Assembly (NCBI GenBank): GCA_018242645.1
Contig: JAFEBN010000229.1
Location: forward strand, 1 to 43,748
Reading direction: 5' to 3'
DNA: 43,748 bases
Source: Planctomycetota bacterium
GTDB lineage: Bacteria; Planctomycetota; Phycisphaerae; Phycisphaerales; UBA1924
Shown: positions 16,362 through 25,501 of the stretch, one piece after another
Layout of the letters: each line of letters opens with the position of its first letter
Position numbering within the stretch: the first letter of the stretch is position 1
Program-made: the position numbers and the translations under genes
The notes under the pieces: generated by a model
What the model saw: only the letters and a program-made list of their open reading frames with translations
Told to the model about the DNA's origin: nothing
Databases searched by the model: none

Positions 16362-19300
16362 ATGAAGGCGTGGTTGACATCGAAGACGGTGTGGCTTGGC
16401 GCGCTGGGCGGAGCGGCGGCGCTGGCCACGATCTGGTGGGCGACGGCGCCGGAAAAGCGCTGGACCAACGGAGCGGAGATCCGCGCGAGCGTGCGCGGGG
16501 CGCCGGTGCGGCAGATTCTGTGGCAGCCGGCGACACCGGCGCAGCAGGGGAGCGGAGAAGAGGACCGGTACGAACCGAAGATCAGCGCGGACGGTTCGAC
16601 GATGGTGTTCGTGCGCCGGCGGGCGGGCGCGAACGCCGATTTGTTCGAGAGCCGATGGAACGCGGGGGCGTGGGGCGAACCTCGGGCGATCGAAGCGATC
16701 AATACGGAGCAGGATGAACTGGGGCCGGAGCTGTCGAGCGACGGAAAGTCGCTGTACTTTTATTCGGATCGCCCCGGCGGCGTGGGCGGGTACGACCTGT
16801 GGGTGTCGCGGCAGAAGGATGGCGCGTGGCAAGCGCCGGCAAACTGCGGCAGGCCGATCAACACCGAAGCGAACGAGTACGGGCCGGCGCTTGCACCGGA
16901 TGGGAAGACGCTGTTCTTTGCCTCGAACCGGGCGCGGCCGGGCGAGAAGGCGCGGGAGAACGACGCGTGGCCCGCGACGATGCGGGAGCGCCGGGAGCGG
17001 CACGATTACGACTTGTACCGGGCGCGGGTGGAAGAACCGGCGGACGTGGTCGCGCTGGTGGAACTGAACACGGAGGCGGATGAAGGGGCGCCGGCGATGA
17101 GTCCGGCGGCGGACTTCCTGTACTTTGCATCGGATCGAGCCGGCGGGCTTGGCGGGTTTGACGTGTATCGCGCACGGGCGCGGGGTGACTTGTATGGCGC
17201 GATCGAGAACCTGGGCGGGGCGGTCAACTCCAACGACAACGATCTGGACCCCGGTCTGAGCGCGGACGGTTTTCGGCTGTATTTCAGCTCTGATCGGGCG
17301 GCGCAGGCGGACGGGTCAAAGCGCTATTCGCTTTGGAGCACGGCGTCGCGCGAGGTGTATGTCGAAGCGGATGAGTCGAACAGGCTGGCGGCGCTGTGGA
17401 ACGCGCTGGTGGTGCTGTCGCCGTGGATCGGGGCGCTGCTTGCGGCGCTCGCGGCTTTGGCGCTGGCGGGGTGGATGCTTCGGAGCGAACTCTGGCGGCG
17501 GCGGCTGGCGCGGCTGAGTTTGCTCGCGCAGTGCGTGCTGATCTCGCTGCTGGTGCACGCGATGATCACGGCGGGCCTGGCGGTCTGGAAGGTGGGAGCG
17601 GGCCTGGCGGATGTGATGCGTTCGGGCGGCGGCACGCGGGTGGTGCTGGCATCGGCGGGCGGCGCGGGTGATGTGGCGAGCCAGTTTGTGGTGAGCGGGG
17701 GAGAAACAGAATCGCCCGGACCGGTGCTGGAGGTCGTGAAGGCGGATGTGGCGTCGGCGGTTTCGCCCGGGGCGGGGATTGAACTGCCACCGATGGTGCA
17801 GATGGCCGGCGAGAAGATGGACGTTCGGAGCGAGGCGGCACCGGATGCGGCGCGCTCGAATCTACCGGTTGCTGCGGAGTCGGCTGTTGTGGCCGCGATG
17901 CCGCAGGCGAAGCAAGCGGAGCGCGTGGCGGAGCGGGAAGCCGGCGAAGTGGCGCGTGATCCTGGGGCTGCGCCCCAGCAGGCTCCGCTTGCGGGAGGGC
18001 TGCGTGCTTCGGACGGCGCGGATGTGCGGCTTCCGGGGATGGAGCGTCGCGCGGAGCCGCTGAGCGTGAACACGTCTGTTGAATCTGGAGGGGCGAGTTC
18101 GCCGGCGGCGCCGAGTGGGAGCGGCGTGGCAGGATTGACTTCGCAGACGGAGGTTGGAGCGGCCCTGCCGCGGAATGCCGGGGAGAAGATCGGCGGTGCG
18201 GAAGCGTCGGTTGGTGAAGCGGGGGGAGCGACGAACCAGGTGGCGGCACCGGTTTCAGCGGGCGGCGTGCGTGGTGGAGAAGGGCCGGCGCTTCCGGTGT
18301 TGGGGAATGCGACCAAGATCGGCGTGGACGTGAAACCGGCGGAGGTGGGTTCGAACGGCGGAGCGGCGACGCTGGTGAAGTCGGATGCTTCGGGGGCGGT
18401 CGCGGGAGGCGAGCGTGCCGCGCTTCCGGCGAGCGTGGCGGGTGCGGCCAAGAAGGAAGAGGCGAGTGTTGGGACGGGCACGATTGCCGGGGGCGGTGCT
18501 GCGGCGCCGGTTTCTGCGAGTGGGGTACGGGGCGGCGAAGGCCCGGCGCTGCCGATGATGGGGGGCGCGACGAAGATCGGTGTTGAAGCGAAGCAAGCGG
18601 ACGTCGCATCTGCGGGCGGGAGCGCGGGCCGATTGGTTGCGGCGAGTGAAACAAGTCAGGCGGGTGGGAGCGCGGCTCTGCCTGCGAGTGTGGCGGGCGT
18701 TTCTAAAAAGGATGAAGCACGTGTGGGCGGGGGCTCGATTGCCGGGGGCGGGGCGGCAGCGCCGGTTGCCGCGGGCGTGCGGGGGGAGTCCGGGACGTTG
18801 GTGTTGCCGGGCGGGGCCGGTCCTGAACGGCTCTCGCTGGGCGCGGCGAAGGGCGCTGAGATGACGGGGCCGATGGTGGCATCGGGGTCGAGGCCGTTTG
18901 TGTCGGGGTCGGTGGGCGAATCGCGGCTGCCGGCGCAGATTCCGGAGCCGGTCAACCCGGTCGAGACGTTTGATCAACGAGCGCCCGAAGCGCGGGGCGA
19001 GATGCTGGCGCGGATGGGCGGCTCGGCGGAGACGGAAAAGGCGGTGGGACGTGCGCTGGAGTGGTTTGCCAAGCATCAGCAGGCGGACGGGCGCTGGTCG
19101 GCGAAGCACTTTGACGATGGCTGCGGCAGGTGCGGCACGCCCGCCGAGATCGACGCGGACGCGGCGATGACGGGGATCGTGCTGCTCTGCTACCTCGGCG
19201 CGGGGCACACGCACATGTCGGATGGGCCGTATCGCGATGCGATCACCAAGGCGCTGACGTGGGTGATTCGGCGGCAGGGCGCGGATGGGGACTTGCGCCG

Positions 19301-19973
19301 GGGCGAAACGATGTACGGGCAGACGCTTTGTGCCGTGGCGATGTGCGAGGCGCTGTCGATGACGAAGGACCCGAACCTGGCGGCGCCCGCACGCAAGGCG
19401 GCGCAGTTCGTGGTGCGGAGCGCGATGTCGGGGCGGGCGGGGCGGTCCGAGGACACGTCGGTGCTGGGGTGGCTGGTGATGACGGTAGAGAGCGCGCGGC
19501 GGGCGGGGATTGCGATGCCGCCGGATGTGTTCGCGGAGGCGAGCCGCTGGCTGGAGAGCGTGAGCAGCGGCAACGCGCGGGGTCGGTACGCCACCTCGGC
19601 GGGTGGATCGGCGGACGCATCGATGACGGCGGAAGCGATGTTTGTGCAGCAGATCCTGGGGCATCGGCGCGACGAGGCGCGGATGAAGGAATCGGCGGAA
19701 TTCGTGCTGGCGGCGACGCCGAAATGGGACGGGGCGGCGCCGACGTATCACTGGTATTACGCGACGCTGGCGCTGTTTGAGCAGCAGGGCGACGCGTGGA
19801 AACAGTGGAACGAGCGGCTGTCACCGGTGCTGGTGGAGCATCAGCGCACGGACGGGGCGGCGGCGGGAAGCTGGGATCCGCAGGACGAGTGGTCGCGGCT
19901 GGGTGGGCGGATCTACCAGACGGCGGTTTGCACGCTGAGCCTCGAGGTGTACTACCGGTACAAGCCTCGGTGA
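16362..19973 (+). CDS. PD40 / TonB-like helix / prenyltransferase-repeat fusion protein
   Basis: This 1203-residue multidomain protein starts at ATG 16362 with GGAAGGAAG upstream. An N-terminal membrane helix (about 8-26) precedes at least five PD40 beta-propeller motifs (about 70-315), for example SSDGKSLYFYSDRPGG and APDGKTLFFASNR, as in TolB-like proteins. Two membrane helices follow: about 350-375, and about 391-411 containing S395-x3-H399 and L406. The second resembles the TonB membrane helix, in which Ser16, His20 and Leu27 are conserved for coupling to ExbB/ExbD. Then come about 450 low-complexity residues including an 85-86-residue repeat, and a C-terminal domain (about 890-1203) of prenyltransferase/squalene-oxidase-type helical repeats (GRALEWFAKHQQADGRWS, ALTWVIRRQGADGDLR). 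It is probably the force-receiving partner of the preceding ExbB/ExbD; substrate unknown. Confidence 0.85.
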   Translation: MKAWLTSKTVWLGALGGAAALATIWWATAPEKRWTNGAEIRASVRGAPVRQILWQPATPAQQGSGEEDRYEPKISADGSTMVFVRRRAGANADLFESRWNAGAWGEPRAIEAINTEQDELGPELSSDGKSLYFYSDRPGGVGGYDLWVSRQKDGAWQAPANCGRPINTEANEYGPALAPDGKTLFFASNRARPGEKARENDAWPATMRERRERHDYDLYRARVEEPADVVALVELNTEADEGAPAMSPAADFLYFASDRAGGLGGFDVYRARARGDLYGAIENLGGAVNSNDNDLDPGLSADGFRLYFSSDRAAQADGSKRYSLWSTASREVYVEADESNRLAALWNALVVLSPWIGALLAALAALALAGWMLRSELWRRRLARLSLLAQCVLISLLVHAMITAGLAVWKVGAGLADVMRSGGGTRVVLASAGGAGDVASQFVVSGGETESPGPVLEVVKADVASAVSPGAGIELPPMVQMAGEKMDVRSEAAPDAARSNLPVAAESAVVAAMPQAKQAERVAEREAGEVARDPGAAPQQAPLAGGLRASDGADVRLPGMERRAEPLSVNTSVESGGASSPAAPSGSGVAGLTSQTEVGAALPRNAGEKIGGAEASVGEAGGATNQVAAPVSAGGVRGGEGPALPVLGNATKIGVDVKPAEVGSNGGAATLVKSDASGAVAGGERAALPASVAGAAKKEEASVGTGTIAGGGAAAPVSASGVRGGEGPALPMMGGATKIGVEAKQADVASAGGSAGRLVAASETSQAGGSAALPASVAGVSKKDEARVGGGSIAGGGAAAPVAAGVRGESGTLVLPGGAGPERLSLGAAKGAEMTGPMVASGSRPFVSGSVGESRLPAQIPEPVNPVETFDQRAPEARGEMLARMGGSAETEKAVGRALEWFAKHQQADGRWSAKHFDDGCGRCGTPAEIDADAAMTGIVLLCYLGAGHTHMSDGPYRDAITKALTWVIRRQGADGDLRRGETMYGQTLCAVAMCEALSMTKDPNLAAPARKAAQFVVRSAMSGRAGRSEDTSVLGWLVMTVESARRAGIAMPPDVFAEASRWLESVSSGNARGRYATSAGGSADASMTAEAMFVQQILGHRRDEARMKESAEFVLAATPKWDGAAPTYHWYYATLALFEQQGDAWKQWNERLSPVLVEHQRTDGAAAGSWDPQDEWSRLGGRIYQTAVCTLSLEVYYRYKPR
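18246..18850 (+). repeat. In-gene repeat of 85-86 codons, two full copies plus a partial one
   Basis: Units begin at 18246, 18504 and 18759 (spacings 258 and 255 bases). Each starts APVSAGGVRGGEGPALP or a variant, continues with ATKIGV and RAALPASVAGAAKKEE-like segments, and ends GTIAGGGAA. The third copy breaks off after VRGESGTLVLPGG. The units are diverged but clearly homologous, so they arose by tandem duplication in the spacer between the membrane helix and the C-terminal domain. Confidence 0.85.
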
Positions 19974-19974
19974 A

Positions 19975-22188
19975 TCAGGGGCGCCAGCGGGCGAGGCGCA
20001 GGCTGTTGAGTACAACCGAGATGCTGCTGAGCGCCATGGCGGCGCTGGCGATCATGGGCGAGAGCAGCCAGCCGGTGAACGGATAGAGCGCGCCGGCGGC
20101 GATGGGGAGCGCGACGACGTTGTATGCGAATGCCCAGAAGATGTTCTGCCGGATCGTGCGGACGGTTGCGCGGGAGAGGGCGATCGCATCGGCCACGGCG
20201 CGGAGATCGGGACGCAGCAGCATGATGGAGGCGGACTCCATGGCGATGTCGGTGCCGGAACCCAGGGCGATCCCGACATCGGCGCGGGCCAGAGCGGGCG
20301 CGTCGTTGATGCCGTCGCCGACCATGGCGACGACCTGACCGGACTGCTGAAGGCGCGCGACGGCGGCGGCCTTGTCGGCGGGGAGGACCTCGGCGATCAC
20401 CTCGTCGATCCGGGCCTGGTGGGCGATGTGCTCGGCGGCAGCCTTGTTGTCGCCGGTGAGCATGAGCACGCGAAGACCCTGAGACTTGAGTGCCGCGACG
20501 GCCTGCGCGGATTCGGGACGGAGGGTGTCGGCGACGGCGAGTGTGCCCGCGAAGCGCTGGTCGATGGCGACGGCGAGAAGCGTGTTTGCGTCTTCGCCGG
20601 AGGCGGGGGGCGCGAAGACGATGTTGTGCTGCTCAAGAAGTGCGGGCTTGCCGATCAGGATGTCGTGCTTGTCCACGGTGGCGGCAACGCCGAGGCCGCT
20701 GAGCGCGCGGAAGGTGGTGGGTGTTGCGAGTGGCAGCCCGCGCTGGCGGGCGGCATCGACGATCGCGCTCGCGATGGGGTGTTCGCTGTGTTGTTCGGCG
20801 GAGGCGGCGAGGCGGAGGAGTTCTTCGGGCGGGAGCGAGGCGGGGTTGATGTGGGTGAGGACGGGTTTGCCTTGCGTGAGCGTGCCGGTTTTGTCGAGGA
20901 CGACGGTGTGGACTGCCGCGGCACGTTCGAGGGCTTGTCCGTCGCGGAGGAGGATGCCGCGCTCCGCGCCGCGGCCGGTGCCGGCCATGATCGCGGTGGG
21001 GGTGGCGAGCCCCAGGGCGCAGGGGCAGGCGATGACGAGCACGGAGACAGCGGCAACGAGCGCGTGGGCGAGGCCGTCGGCGGGGAAGAGCAGCAGCCAG
21101 GTGAAGAAGGTGATGAGGGCGACGAGCAGGACGATGGGCACGAAGATGCCGCTGACGCGATCGGCGAGCCGAGCGAGCGGGGCCTTGGACCCCTGGGCTT
21201 CGCGGACGAGTCGGACGATCTGCTGGAGGGAGGTATCGGCTCCGACTTTGGCGGCACGGATGGTGAGAGCGCCGGAGATATTGACGGTGCCGGCGAAGAC
21301 GGTGCTCTCGGGCGATTTATCGACGGGGAGGCTTTCGCCGGTGAGCATGGACTCGTTGACGGATGAGTGGCCTTTGAGGACGGCGGCGTCGACGGGGATG
21401 CGTTCGCCGGGGCGGACGAGCAGGTGATCGCCGGGCTTGACGCGCGCGATGGGAACGGTGGACTCGCGATCGTCGATGAGGAGTTGCGCGGTTTGGGGCT
21501 GCAGGTTCATGAGGCCCTGGATCGCGTCGGAGGTGCGCCGGGTGGCGCGGGCCTCGAGCCAGCGACCGAGCAGGACGAGGACGATGACAACTGCCGCGGC
21601 TTCGAAGTAGACGGCGGGGCGACCGTGATGCGATGCGGGGAGCAGGCCGGGCGCGATGGTGGCGAGCGCGGAGTAGAGGTAGGCGGCGCCGGTGCCGAGT
21701 GCCACGAGCGTGTCCATGTTGGCGCTGAAGTGGCGAAGGCCCTTCCACGCGGAGCGGAAGAAGGGAGCGCCGCTGTAGAGCAGGACGGGCGTGGTGAGGA
21801 TGAGCTGGAGCCAGTCGCTCCAGGGTGCGTTGAGCGCTTCGATCGCGCCGTGGGACATCGCGATGAGGAAGACGGGGAGCGCGAGCGCGGCGCCGATGAG
21901 GACGCGGCGGAGCAGGTCGGCATCGGCAGGCGGGGCGTGATGATGCGCTTCGGCCTGGGGCTCGGCGACGTCGTAGCCGATGTCGCGGACGCGTGTGGAG
22001 AGCGTTTTTGCGGAGGTTTCGCGGGGAGCGAAGGAGACGGTGGCGATCTTGGTGGCGAAGTTGACGTTGGCGGAGGCGACGCCGGGTGCGCGCTTGAGTT
22101 CCTTTTCGATGCGGGCGGCGCAGGCGGCGCACGACATGCCTTCGATGGGGAGTTCGCAGCGATCGAGAACTGGAGAGGCGCTACTCAC
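19975..22188 (-). CDS. copA: Copper-translocating P-type ATPase
   Basis: This 737-residue P1B-1-type ATPase exports Cu(I) from the cytoplasm using ATP. One N-terminal heavy-metal-binding domain carries GMSCAAC (17-23). The membrane metal site is C388-P-C390, followed after about 40 residues by the phosphorylation motif DKTGTLT (D432). [12 protein letters not shown] and the final YN and [15 protein letters not shown] segments complete the Cu(I)-ATPase signature. A histidine cluster (HHH) lies between the metal-binding domain and the first helix. The length is usual for a single-HMA CopA. It stands alone on the minus strand; its stop lies one base from the stop of the convergent upstream operon, and a divergent receiver gene begins about 130 bases from its start. 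No copper regulator or chaperone is adjacent. Confidence 0.95.
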   Translation of the reverse strand: MSSASPVLDRCELPIEGMSCAACAARIEKELKRAPGVASANVNFATKIATVSFAPRETSAKTLSTRVRDIGYDVAEPQAEAHHHAPPADADLLRRVLIGAALALPVFLIAMSHGAIEALNAPWSDWLQLILTTPVLLYSGAPFFRSAWKGLRHFSANMDTLVALGTGAAYLYSALATIAPGLLPASHHGRPAVYFEAAAVVIVLVLLGRWLEARATRRTSDAIQGLMNLQPQTAQLLIDDRESTVPIARVKPGDHLLVRPGERIPVDAAVLKGHSSVNESMLTGESLPVDKSPESTVFAGTVNISGALTIRAAKVGADTSLQQIVRLVREAQGSKAPLARLADRVSGIFVPIVLLVALITFFTWLLLFPADGLAHALVAAVSVLVIACPCALGLATPTAIMAGTGRGAERGILLRDGQALERAAAVHTVVLDKTGTLTQGKPVLTHINPASLPPEELLRLAASAEQHSEHPIASAIVDAARQRGLPLATPTTFRALSGLGVAATVDKHDILIGKPALLEQHNIVFAPPASGEDANTLLAVAIDQRFAGTLAVADTLRPESAQAVAALKSQGLRVLMLTGDNKAAAEHIAHQARIDEVIAEVLPADKAAAVARLQQSGQVVAMVGDGINDAPALARADVGIALGSGTDIAMESASIMLLRPDLRAVADAIALSRATVRTIRQNIFWAFAYNVVALPIAAGALYPFTGWLLSPMIASAAMALSSISVVLNSLRLARWRP

Positions 22189-22315
22189 GGTGTTTTTGTT
22201 GGATGCCGGCGGGGTTGAAAGGGTACCTGCGGGCCTAAAGGGCGGATGAATCTCTGGTCATGTGCGAGCGGCGGAAGTGGGGTACGCTGGTAGCATCGTT
22301 CGGGAGTGGATTCGC

Positions 22316-22702
22316 ATGCGTCAGCCTATTCGAGTGCTGTGCGTCGACGACAACGCGGACATCGCCGATGTGCTGGGGCGGTTGATCCGCGCAGAGTCGG
22401 ACCTGGAGCTGGTGGGGCTTCTCGAGCGCGCGGACGAACTGGAGGACACGGTCGCGAAGTTGCGTCCGGATGTGGTGGTGCTCGATCTCGGGCTGGAAGG
22501 ACGACCGGCGCTTGATGCGATGATGGACCTGGCGGATGCGGCGCCGACGTGCCGCGTGCTGGTGTTCAGCGGGCGGGACGGGCCTCAGGAGCGCGAGCAG
22601 GTGCGGCAATCGGGTGGATGGGGGCTGGTGCCGAAGAGCGCATCGCCGGATGCGATCGTGCAGGCGATCCGGCGGGTGGCGGACGGCGAGACGGTGTATT
22701 GA
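22316..22702 (+). CDS. Stand-alone response regulator receiver protein
   Basis: This 128-residue protein is a single CheY-like receiver domain with no output domain. The acidic pocket is D11/D12 (VLCVDDN), the phospho-acceptor is D57 (VVVLDLG), the switch residue is S85 (VFSG) and the conserved lysine is K107 (VPKSA). The ATG at 22316 is chosen because GGGAGTGG lies upstream and the domain begins directly after; upstream in-frame codons lack family resemblance. No histidine kinase is in the window, so the partner is unknown. The domain resembles the NarL/FixJ-type receiver (RADELEDTVAKLRPDVVVLDL), so it could derive from a regulator that lost its DNA-binding part. It lies 10 bases before the CoA-binding gene, which may be co-transcribed. 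Confidence 0.85.
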   Translation: MRQPIRVLCVDDNADIADVLGRLIRAESDLELVGLLERADELEDTVAKLRPDVVVLDLGLEGRPALDAMMDLADAAPTCRVLVFSGRDGPQEREQVRQSGGWGLVPKSASPDAIVQAIRRVADGETVY

Positions 22703-22712
22703 AAGGAACGAC

Positions 22713-23150
22713 GTGAGCGATCTGGAAGCGGGCATCGACGCGTTTCTGGCGGGCGAGCCGTTTGCGGTGGTGGGCGCCTCGAGCAATCGCGCGAAGTATG
22801 GGAACAAGGTGCTGCGCTGTTACCTGCAGCACGGGCGGGCGGCGCATCCGGTGCATCCGTTTGAGACGGAGGTGGAGGGGCGGAAGGCGTGGAAGTCGCT
22901 GAGCGCGTTGCAGGAGGGGCTGGGCAAGCCGGTGCATGCGATCTCGATCATCACGCCGCCGCCGGTGACGGAGCGGATCATCGAGGAGGCGGGGAAGCTG
23001 GGCATCCGGCACGTGTGGATGCAGCCGGGGGCGGAGAGCGGCGCGGCGATCGCGCGAGCGGAAGAACTGGGGATGAACGTGATCGCGGGGGGCGCGTGCG
23101 TGCTGGTAGTGCTGGGGTATCGCGAGCACGCGCCGGTGCCGCCGGCGTGA
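22713..23150 (+). CDS. CoA-binding domain protein (YccU type)
   Basis: This 145-residue protein is a small Rossmann-fold CoA-binding-domain protein, related to the N-terminal domain of succinyl-CoA synthetase alpha. The nucleotide-binding start FAVVGASSNRAKYGNKVLRCY is clear. VHPFETEVEGRKAWKSLSAL, ISIITPPPVTERIIEEA, GIRHVWMQPGAES and a cysteine near the end (VIAGGACVLVVLG) follow in the family order. The start is GTG at 22713 with AAAGGAA upstream. The biological role of stand-alone members is not established. The gene follows the receiver gene closely and converges with the antiporter gene, whose stop is only six bases away. Confidence 0.88.
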   Translation: MSDLEAGIDAFLAGEPFAVVGASSNRAKYGNKVLRCYLQHGRAAHPVHPFETEVEGRKAWKSLSALQEGLGKPVHAISIITPPPVTERIIEEAGKLGIRHVWMQPGAESGAAIARAEELGMNVIAGGACVLVVLGYREHAPVPPA

Positions 23151-23155
23151 CGGGC

Positions 23156-24997
23156 TTACTTGTTTGTCGTGGGGGCGGGAGTGGGGGTGGGGGTGGGAGC
23201 GGAGTCGGCGAGGCCGATGAACGTGGCTTTGGCGGGGGCCTTGAGCACGTGCGAGGTGGGGACGTTGAGCGTGAAGCGTTCGCCGATGACCCAGCCGAAG
23301 ACGCGGGTGAGCGCGTCGGCGCGATCGGACTCGGCGCAGACCTGGCCTTGGCGCTCGAAACGGGCGATGGCCTCGGCGAGCGGCTCGCCGGCGCTGATAT
23401 CCGCGGCTTCGAGGCTGGCGCGGGCGCGCTTGGCGGACCAGATGGCGGTGTGGCCCTTGTCCAGGCGGTCGTCGGCCCAGCGCGCGGCGAGTTGATCGAC
23501 ATCGTGGTTGCCGGTCCAGGCGACGACCCAGCCGACATCGTGCGGGCTGCCGAAATCATCGAGCCAGCGGTAATCGGTGGCGTCGCCGAGGATCGCTTCG
23601 AGACCTTCGGAGGCGGCGATGTCGATGCTCTCCTGGCTGCTGTCGACGATGCGGGTGGGGATGCCGTGCTGGGTGAGCCGCTGTGCAAGCGCCATGCTGA
23701 GGGGATGGGCGCCGATGAGCATGACGGTGCCGCCTTCGCCGGCTTTCACGCGGAAGATCCAGGCGAGGACGGGAGAGACGACGCTGGCGAGGGTGACGGT
23801 GCCGGCGATGACGACGAACATGATGAGGTCGAGGCGTTCGACGTCGCCGAGGATTTTCTGGAGGGTGTCTGGGGCGAGCTTGGTGGTGGGCTTTTGCAGG
23901 GCGATGGTGATTTCGTCGGCGGCGACGGCGATGACGGAGAGGGCGACGATGCCGCGGGGCGCGAAGGTGGAGGCGAAGAGGCGTTCGCCGATTTCCAGGC
24001 GCGAGCGGAAGGAGGAGAAGAGGACGGCGACGGGGCGGACCAGGAAGATGAGGGCGAGGATGAACTGGGCTTCGACCCAGGTGACGCCCTTGAGGCGGGA
24101 GACATCGAAGCGGGAGGCGAGGAGGATGAAGAGGGTGCCGACGAGCATGACGGCGAGGAGTTCTTTGAAGGCGCGGAGCTCGGTCGCGCCGGTGATGCGG
24201 GCGCGGGCCATGATGATGCCGCAGACGGTGACGGCGGCGAGGCCGCCTTCGGGAGTGACCGCTTCGCCGATGCCGACGCAGGTCATGCAGATGCCGACAG
24301 CGGTGAGGTTGACGAGCTGGGGTTCGGGCTTGGCGGTGCGGCTGATGGCGTTCATCAGGAAGCGGCCGACGAAGCCCATGATGGTGCCGATGACGGCGCC
24401 GATGAGCAGCGGGCGGGAGAAGATCCAGGCACCGTGTCCGGCGAGATCGGCCTCGGCGCCTTGGAGGAAGTAGAGGCGGATGACGCTGAGCGTGGCGATG
24501 GTGACGACGACGCCGATGGGATCGGCCAGGACGGCTTCGGCGGCGAGCACGGCGTGGAGGCGCGGGGTGACGCGGAGGTAGCGGAGAATGGGCTGGACGA
24601 CGGTGGGGCCGGTGACGATGAGCGAAGCGCCGAGCAGGATGGCGATGGGGATCGAGAGGCCGAGGATGTAATGGGCGGCGATGGATGAGCCGGCCCAGGT
24701 GAGCAGGGCGCCGAAGGAGAGCAGCCCCCAGACGGCGCGGGGGGCGCGTGCGAGTTCATCGCGATTGAGGTGGAGGGCGCCCTCGAAGATGAGCAGGCCG
24801 ATGGCGACGGTGATGAAGCCTTTGAGAGCGTGGCCGAGCGAGTTGCCGTCGACGAGGTGAAGGCCGGAGGTGCCGAGGGCGACGCCGCAGAAGAGGAGGG
24901 GGAGGAGCGCCGGGACGCGGAGCTTTCGGCAGAAGACGCTGACGATGGCGCTGACACCCAGGGCGAGTGCGATGGACTGAGCGGAGGATTCGGACAT
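23156..24997 (-). CDS. CPA-type cation/proton antiporter with C-terminal RCK domain
   Basis: This 613-residue membrane protein has about twelve N-terminal helices of the monovalent cation:proton antiporter fold (residues about 10-400). LIVTGPTVVQPILRYLRV and EAVLADPIGVVVTIATL carry the functional motif region. A cytoplasmic TrkA-N/RCK-like domain (about 420-560) starts GTVMLIGAHPLSMALAQRL and probably binds a nucleotide to gate transport. The C-terminus ends in a Pro/Thr repeat tail. The ATG at 24997 begins SESSAQSIALALGVSAIVSVF, the first helix; longer in-frame starts give unlikely residues. It exchanges Na+ or K+ for protons; which cation cannot be told from sequence. It has no operon partners. 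Confidence 0.88.
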   Translation of the reverse strand: MSESSAQSIALALGVSAIVSVFCRKLRVPALLPLLFCGVALGTSGLHLVDGNSLGHALKGFITVAIGLLIFEGALHLNRDELARAPRAVWGLLSFGALLTWAGSSIAAHYILGLSIPIAILLGASLIVTGPTVVQPILRYLRVTPRLHAVLAAEAVLADPIGVVVTIATLSVIRLYFLQGAEADLAGHGAWIFSRPLLIGAVIGTIMGFVGRFLMNAISRTAKPEPQLVNLTAVGICMTCVGIGEAVTPEGGLAAVTVCGIIMARARITGATELRAFKELLAVMLVGTLFILLASRFDVSRLKGVTWVEAQFILALIFLVRPVAVLFSSFRSRLEIGERLFASTFAPRGIVALSVIAVAADEITIALQKPTTKLAPDTLQKILGDVERLDLIMFVVIAGTVTLASVVSPVLAWIFRVKAGEGGTVMLIGAHPLSMALAQRLTQHGIPTRIVDSSQESIDIAASEGLEAILGDATDYRWLDDFGSPHDVGWVVAWTGNHDVDQLAARWADDRLDKGHTAIWSAKRARASLEAADISAGEPLAEAIARFERQGQVCAESDRADALTRVFGWVIGERFTLNVPTSHVLKAPAKATFIGLADSAPTPTPTPAPTTNK

Positions 24998-25189
24998 GGG
25001 GGGATCCGGAATAGGCGGGGGAGAGGGGACAAGGTAGCGGAATTTGGGCAGGGAATGTGGGCTGGGGGAAGCGAGGAGCGTGGCGTTGGCCCGTGACGGG
25101 GTTTCGAGGGCTGATTTCGTAGCCTCGGGCGTGAGCAGAATGCAAAGCGTTGATGAGGCCAACGGGCTGACCAGTCGCAGGTTCTTTGT

Positions 25190-25501
25190 GTGTCTCGGAT
25201 AAGGCGTAAAGGGTTGCCGCGAACTTCACGACGAGTTTCCACGGGTCTGTTGGGGATCGCCTTGTGCGTCCTGGCGTTCGATACGTTGTCTTGTGTCGTA
25301 TCGATCCGGTACGTGAGCCCGAGGGTTGACGTTGGAGTCCGCGCGGGATTGGTTACGGCGGCGTTCCACTCAGAATTTCAGCGATCGGACCTTGAGCCGG
25401 GCGATCCTTTTGAATTGGTCAAGAAAATGGACAATTGCAGGAAGAACGCCCTTAAAGACGGAGGTATCCCTGAATATGTTCCTAAGTCATTTGGCTTGTA
25501 A
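25190..25501 (+). CDS. Small hypothetical membrane protein
   Basis: I do not recognise a family for this 103-residue reading frame. It begins at GTG with a strongly basic N-terminus (RIRRKGLPRTSRR) followed by one hydrophobic helix (VSTGLLGIALCVLAFDTLSCV). A segment SIRYVSPRVDVGVRAGLV resembles the style of small single-helix proteins common in Planctomycetota. It overlaps the start of the next gene by 26 bases. No strong ribosome binding site is visible. The protein is plausible from its membrane topology and position, but could be spurious. Confidence 0.45.
   Translation: MSRIRRKGLPRTSRRVSTGLLGIALCVLAFDTLSCVVSIRYVSPRVDVGVRAGLVTAAFHSEFQRSDLEPGDPFELVKKMDNCRKNALKDGGIPEYVPKSFGL

Noticed and set aside
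18255..19751. Minus-strand frame of about 500 codons opposite the prenyltransferase-repeat domain
   Set aside because: Arg/His/Pro-rich composition without motifs; opposite a clear family domain.
22889..24688. Plus-strand frame of about 600 codons opposite the antiporter gene
   Set aside because: Gly/Asp/Glu-rich low-complexity translation with no motif, antisense to an intact antiporter.
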